Translations under genes and position numbers: made by a program
NCBI GenBank assembly: GCA_029210725.1
Contig: JARGFM010000036.1
Coordinates: 1-32,858, forward strand
Direction of reading: 5' to 3'
Length of the DNA: 32,858 nucleotides
From: Bacteroidales bacterium
GTDB lineage: Bacteria; Bacteroidota; Bacteroidia; Bacteroidales; GCA-2748055
Shown here: positions 31,437 to 32,858 of the stretch, one piece after another
How the letters are laid out: each line of letters starts with the position of its first letter
Numbering within the stretch: position 1 is the first letter of the stretch
Notes under the pieces: generated by a model
What the model was told of the DNA's origin: nothing
Databases searched by the model: none
What the model saw: the letters and a program-made list of their open reading frames with translations, nothing else

Positions 31437-31864
31437 CAGGATTCAATGAAATCCAACCCATATTGCTGGTAGAAGATAACCCGGTCGACCTGGACCTGAC
31501 CCTTCGGGCATTCAGGTCCCAAAATCTCGAGAACCCAATAATTGTGGCCCGCGACGGGGAAGAGGCCCTGGCTTTCATTGAAAAATGGGAAGCAGGCGAA
31601 CCGCGTCCTGTAATCATTTTACTCGACCTGAAGATGCCAAAAGTTGCTGGTCTGGAAGTTCTGAAAGTCCTGAAAAATCATCCGGAATTCAAAACCATCC
31701 CTGTAGTGGTATTGACTACTTCCTCTGAATCGTCCGATGTGCATGCTGCATACCAGCTTGGCGCAAATTCCTACATTGTAAAACCGGTGGACTTTGAGAA
31801 GTTCCTGGAAGTGGCCAGGCAAATCGATCTCTACTGGAGGTTGTTGAACAAAGCCGATCAATAG
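31433..31864 (+). CDS. Rcp1-like single-domain response regulator
   Basis: A 143-aa CheY-like receiver with no output domain. Start ATG 31433 overlaps the kinase stop (ATGA), showing translational coupling. Motifs: VEDNPVDLDL (acidic pair E14/D15), phospho-acceptor D65 in ILLDLKMP, TTSSE (switch Thr/Ser) and K117 in YIVKPVDFEKF. The DNPxDxxLTLRAF start and the GEEALAF / EPRPVIILLDLKMP pattern match Rcp1-type regulators that partner phytochrome-like and other cytosolic kinases. Its output is likely protein-protein contact or further phosphotransfer, for example to the REC domains of the neighbouring proteins (inference). Confidence 0.9.
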   Translation: MTGFNEIQPILLVEDNPVDLDLTLRAFRSQNLENPIIVARDGEEALAFIEKWEAGEPRPVIILLDLKMPKVAGLEVLKVLKNHPEFKTIPVVVLTTSSESSDVHAAYQLGANSYIVKPVDFEKFLEVARQIDLYWRLLNKADQ

Positions 31865-32175
31865 GCAACTGCCGCCAATGCGCCTTCGCGGGAGCACAAA
31901 ATTTATTACCCCAGAATGGTGTGAAAGATCGTTGTGGAATCCAATATCAACGAGCTTGAATATAGAGGGCAGGATAAGGGCTATAACCATTTTAGCCCTG
32001 ATGTGGGCTTAGCTGAGCCAACTGAGGGTAAGAGCCAAGAAATAGCCATGCTTAAGAATCACCCGCATCTTTACAATAGTAGTTCCCTTCCTGCTGAAGT
32101 ATGCGGACATTCCGTGTCAGATGCTGTTACCTGTGCCTGTTTGGTTTATCTTCATTGTTGACTTATATTGCATGT
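31865..32175. other. Intergenic stretch without a supported gene
   Basis: About 310 bp. A 75-codon plus-strand frame (31934-32161) has unlikely composition, no ribosome binding site and a Cys-rich C terminus unlike a family I know, so I leave it out. No hairpin or repeat of note. The promoter of the following TPR gene should lie in its last 60 bp, which are AT-rich, but no TAnnTTTG match is present. Confidence 0.5.
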
Positions 32176-32858
32176 ATGCCCAAAAAGCAATATTCTGGAT
32201 TTTTCATATTCTGCATTATATCAGTGTGGTTCTTGTTGTGTTCGAAGCATGTTTCATGTCAGGAGAATAATCAGGCAAAAGTTGACAGCCTCCGTTATAT
32301 TTTGGAAACAACTGACGATTTGGAAGTTAAAAAGAGTGTGCTGACATCGCTCTGTATCCATTTCAGATATGAGGGCGATTGGGTGAAACATGATCAGATT
32401 ATACAGGAGATGATCCTCCTGCAGGAAGAAAAGTTGGATAGCGCTTATCTGGCAGATACCTACAATGAATTGGGAATATCCAATAGCCTGAGGGGAGAAA
32501 ATGAAGAATCGCTTAAGTATTTCCAGGAAGCCTTTAATATTAATAGTGCCTGTGGCCATATGTTCGGGGTATCGGCCAGCTATGAAAACCTGGCCCAGGT
32601 TTATATCGATATGGGTAACTATAACACTGCGGTCGACTGCCTGTTGAAATCCATCGAAATAAAGAAGGAACATAATTATTCCCGGATATTCAATATATAC
32701 ATGAAGCTGGCATCAATACAGACCATACTGGAAACCGATAAGGTGGATCATTACATTGGACTTGCGAGACAGGAGATTCAGGCAATGGATAGTGTCCAGC
32801 CGGCCGATCAGGTGGTATTTTACAATGAACTTGGTGCCATTTTAAGGGACCAGGGGAT
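32176..32858 (+). CDS. Exported TPR protein, 5' part (runs off the window)
   Basis: ATG 32176 opens a frame with no stop to the window end (227 codons visible). The N terminus has a signal sequence (MPKKQYSGFFIFCIISVWFLL, ending near KHVSCQ), and the rest is TPR-like helices: YNELGISNSLRGENEESLKYF, ASYENLAQVYIDMGNYNTAVDC, VVFYNELGAILRDQG. In Bacteroidota such N-terminal TPR arrays often precede a membrane helix and a histidine kinase or LuxR/HTH domain, so a TPR sensor is a reasonable guess given the preceding signalling genes, but the output domain is outside the window. Confidence 0.75.
   Translation, partial: MPKKQYSGFFIFCIISVWFLLCSKHVSCQENNQAKVDSLRYILETTDDLEVKKSVLTSLCIHFRYEGDWVKHDQIIQEMILLQEEKLDSAYLADTYNELGISNSLRGENEESLKYFQEAFNINSACGHMFGVSASYENLAQVYIDMGNYNTAVDCLLKSIEIKKEHNYSRIFNIYMKLASIQTILETDKVDHYIGLARQEIQAMDSVQPADQVVFYNELGAILRDQG

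Noticed and set aside
31934-32161. 75-codon frame between the response regulator and the TPR gene
   Set aside because: Atypical composition, no ribosome binding site and no family resemblance.
1-32858. CRISPR arrays, tRNA, rRNA, transposases or integrase sites
   Set aside because: I looked for regular repeats, cloverleaf-like arms and transposase motifs and saw none; a covariance-model search would be needed to exclude small RNAs.

Overview
The window looks like a piece of a Bacteroidota chromosome, probably a free-living (marine or sediment) member of the Bacteroidales/Marinilabiliales type. The evidence is the many exported proteins and lipoproteins typical of the phylum, outer-membrane beta-barrels, SpoIIE-type phosphatases fused to REC or GAF domains, a Gfo/Idh/MocA plus DUF1080 gene pair, and several TAnnTTTG boxes (the Bacteroidota -7 promoter element) just upstream of genes. 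I see no tRNA, rRNA, CRISPR array, insertion sequence or phage module. The taxonomic level below phylum is inference.

Layout. 0.1-1.3 kb: a beta-lactamase-like serine hydrolase lipoprotein. 1.4-3.7 kb: a REC-PP2C response regulator, frameshifted, convergent with a soluble NtrB-like histidine kinase. 3.7-4.4 kb: an exported beta-barrel-like protein. 4.7-11.5 kb: a co-directional run of a 74-aa protein, a cytosolic thermolysin-fold metallopeptidase, a membrane-anchored TPR protein, a 72-aa protein, a B12-binding radical SAM enzyme and an exported TPR protein. The TPR/72-aa/radical SAM genes are separated by only 11-12 nt and are almost certainly one operon. 11.5-15.8 kb: a barrel protein, a class IV PLP aminotransferase, an exported zinc-ribbon protein, a small basic lipoprotein, a DUF1858 protein and a large lipoprotein. 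15.9-19.4 kb: a tightly packed minus-strand operon of an NAD(P)-binding epimerase-like protein, an MDR oxidoreductase and an MsbA-type ABC exporter. 19.6-21.1 kb: a string of tiny membrane proteins, an AT-rich spacer and a terminator. 21.1-23.6 kb: a divergent Tat-exported Gfo/Idh/MocA oxidoreductase and DUF1080 hydrolase, probably a 3-keto-glycoside pathway. 23.6-27.6 kb: a second TPR/TolB-like membrane protein, a short-chain dehydrogenase, a GDPD-like phosphodiesterase and a small zinc-ribbon protein. 27.7-31.9 kb: a signalling block of GAF-PP2C, REC-AAA+ sigma-54 activator (frameshifted and truncated), a sensorless histidine kinase and an Rcp1-like response regulator. 32.2 kb to the end: the start of an exported TPR protein.

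How it fits together. Two phosphorelay clusters (1.4-3.7 and 27.7-31.9 kb) share the same building blocks: REC domains with a KPW motif, closely similar PP2C domains and partner kinases. They could form a partner-switching and phosphorelay network. The best candidate for something undescribed is the 4.7-11.5 kb run, where a B12-radical SAM enzyme sits with two very small proteins and a peptidase without a signal peptide. That is compatible with peptide modification but not proven. Three genes are broken at homopolymer runs (A7 at 122, A5 at 2225, G8 at 30189). This pattern suggests base-count errors in the assembly, so reading frames at these sites need caution. A fourth lesion near 30690 is not at a homopolymer and looks like a real or assembly-made gene fusion.
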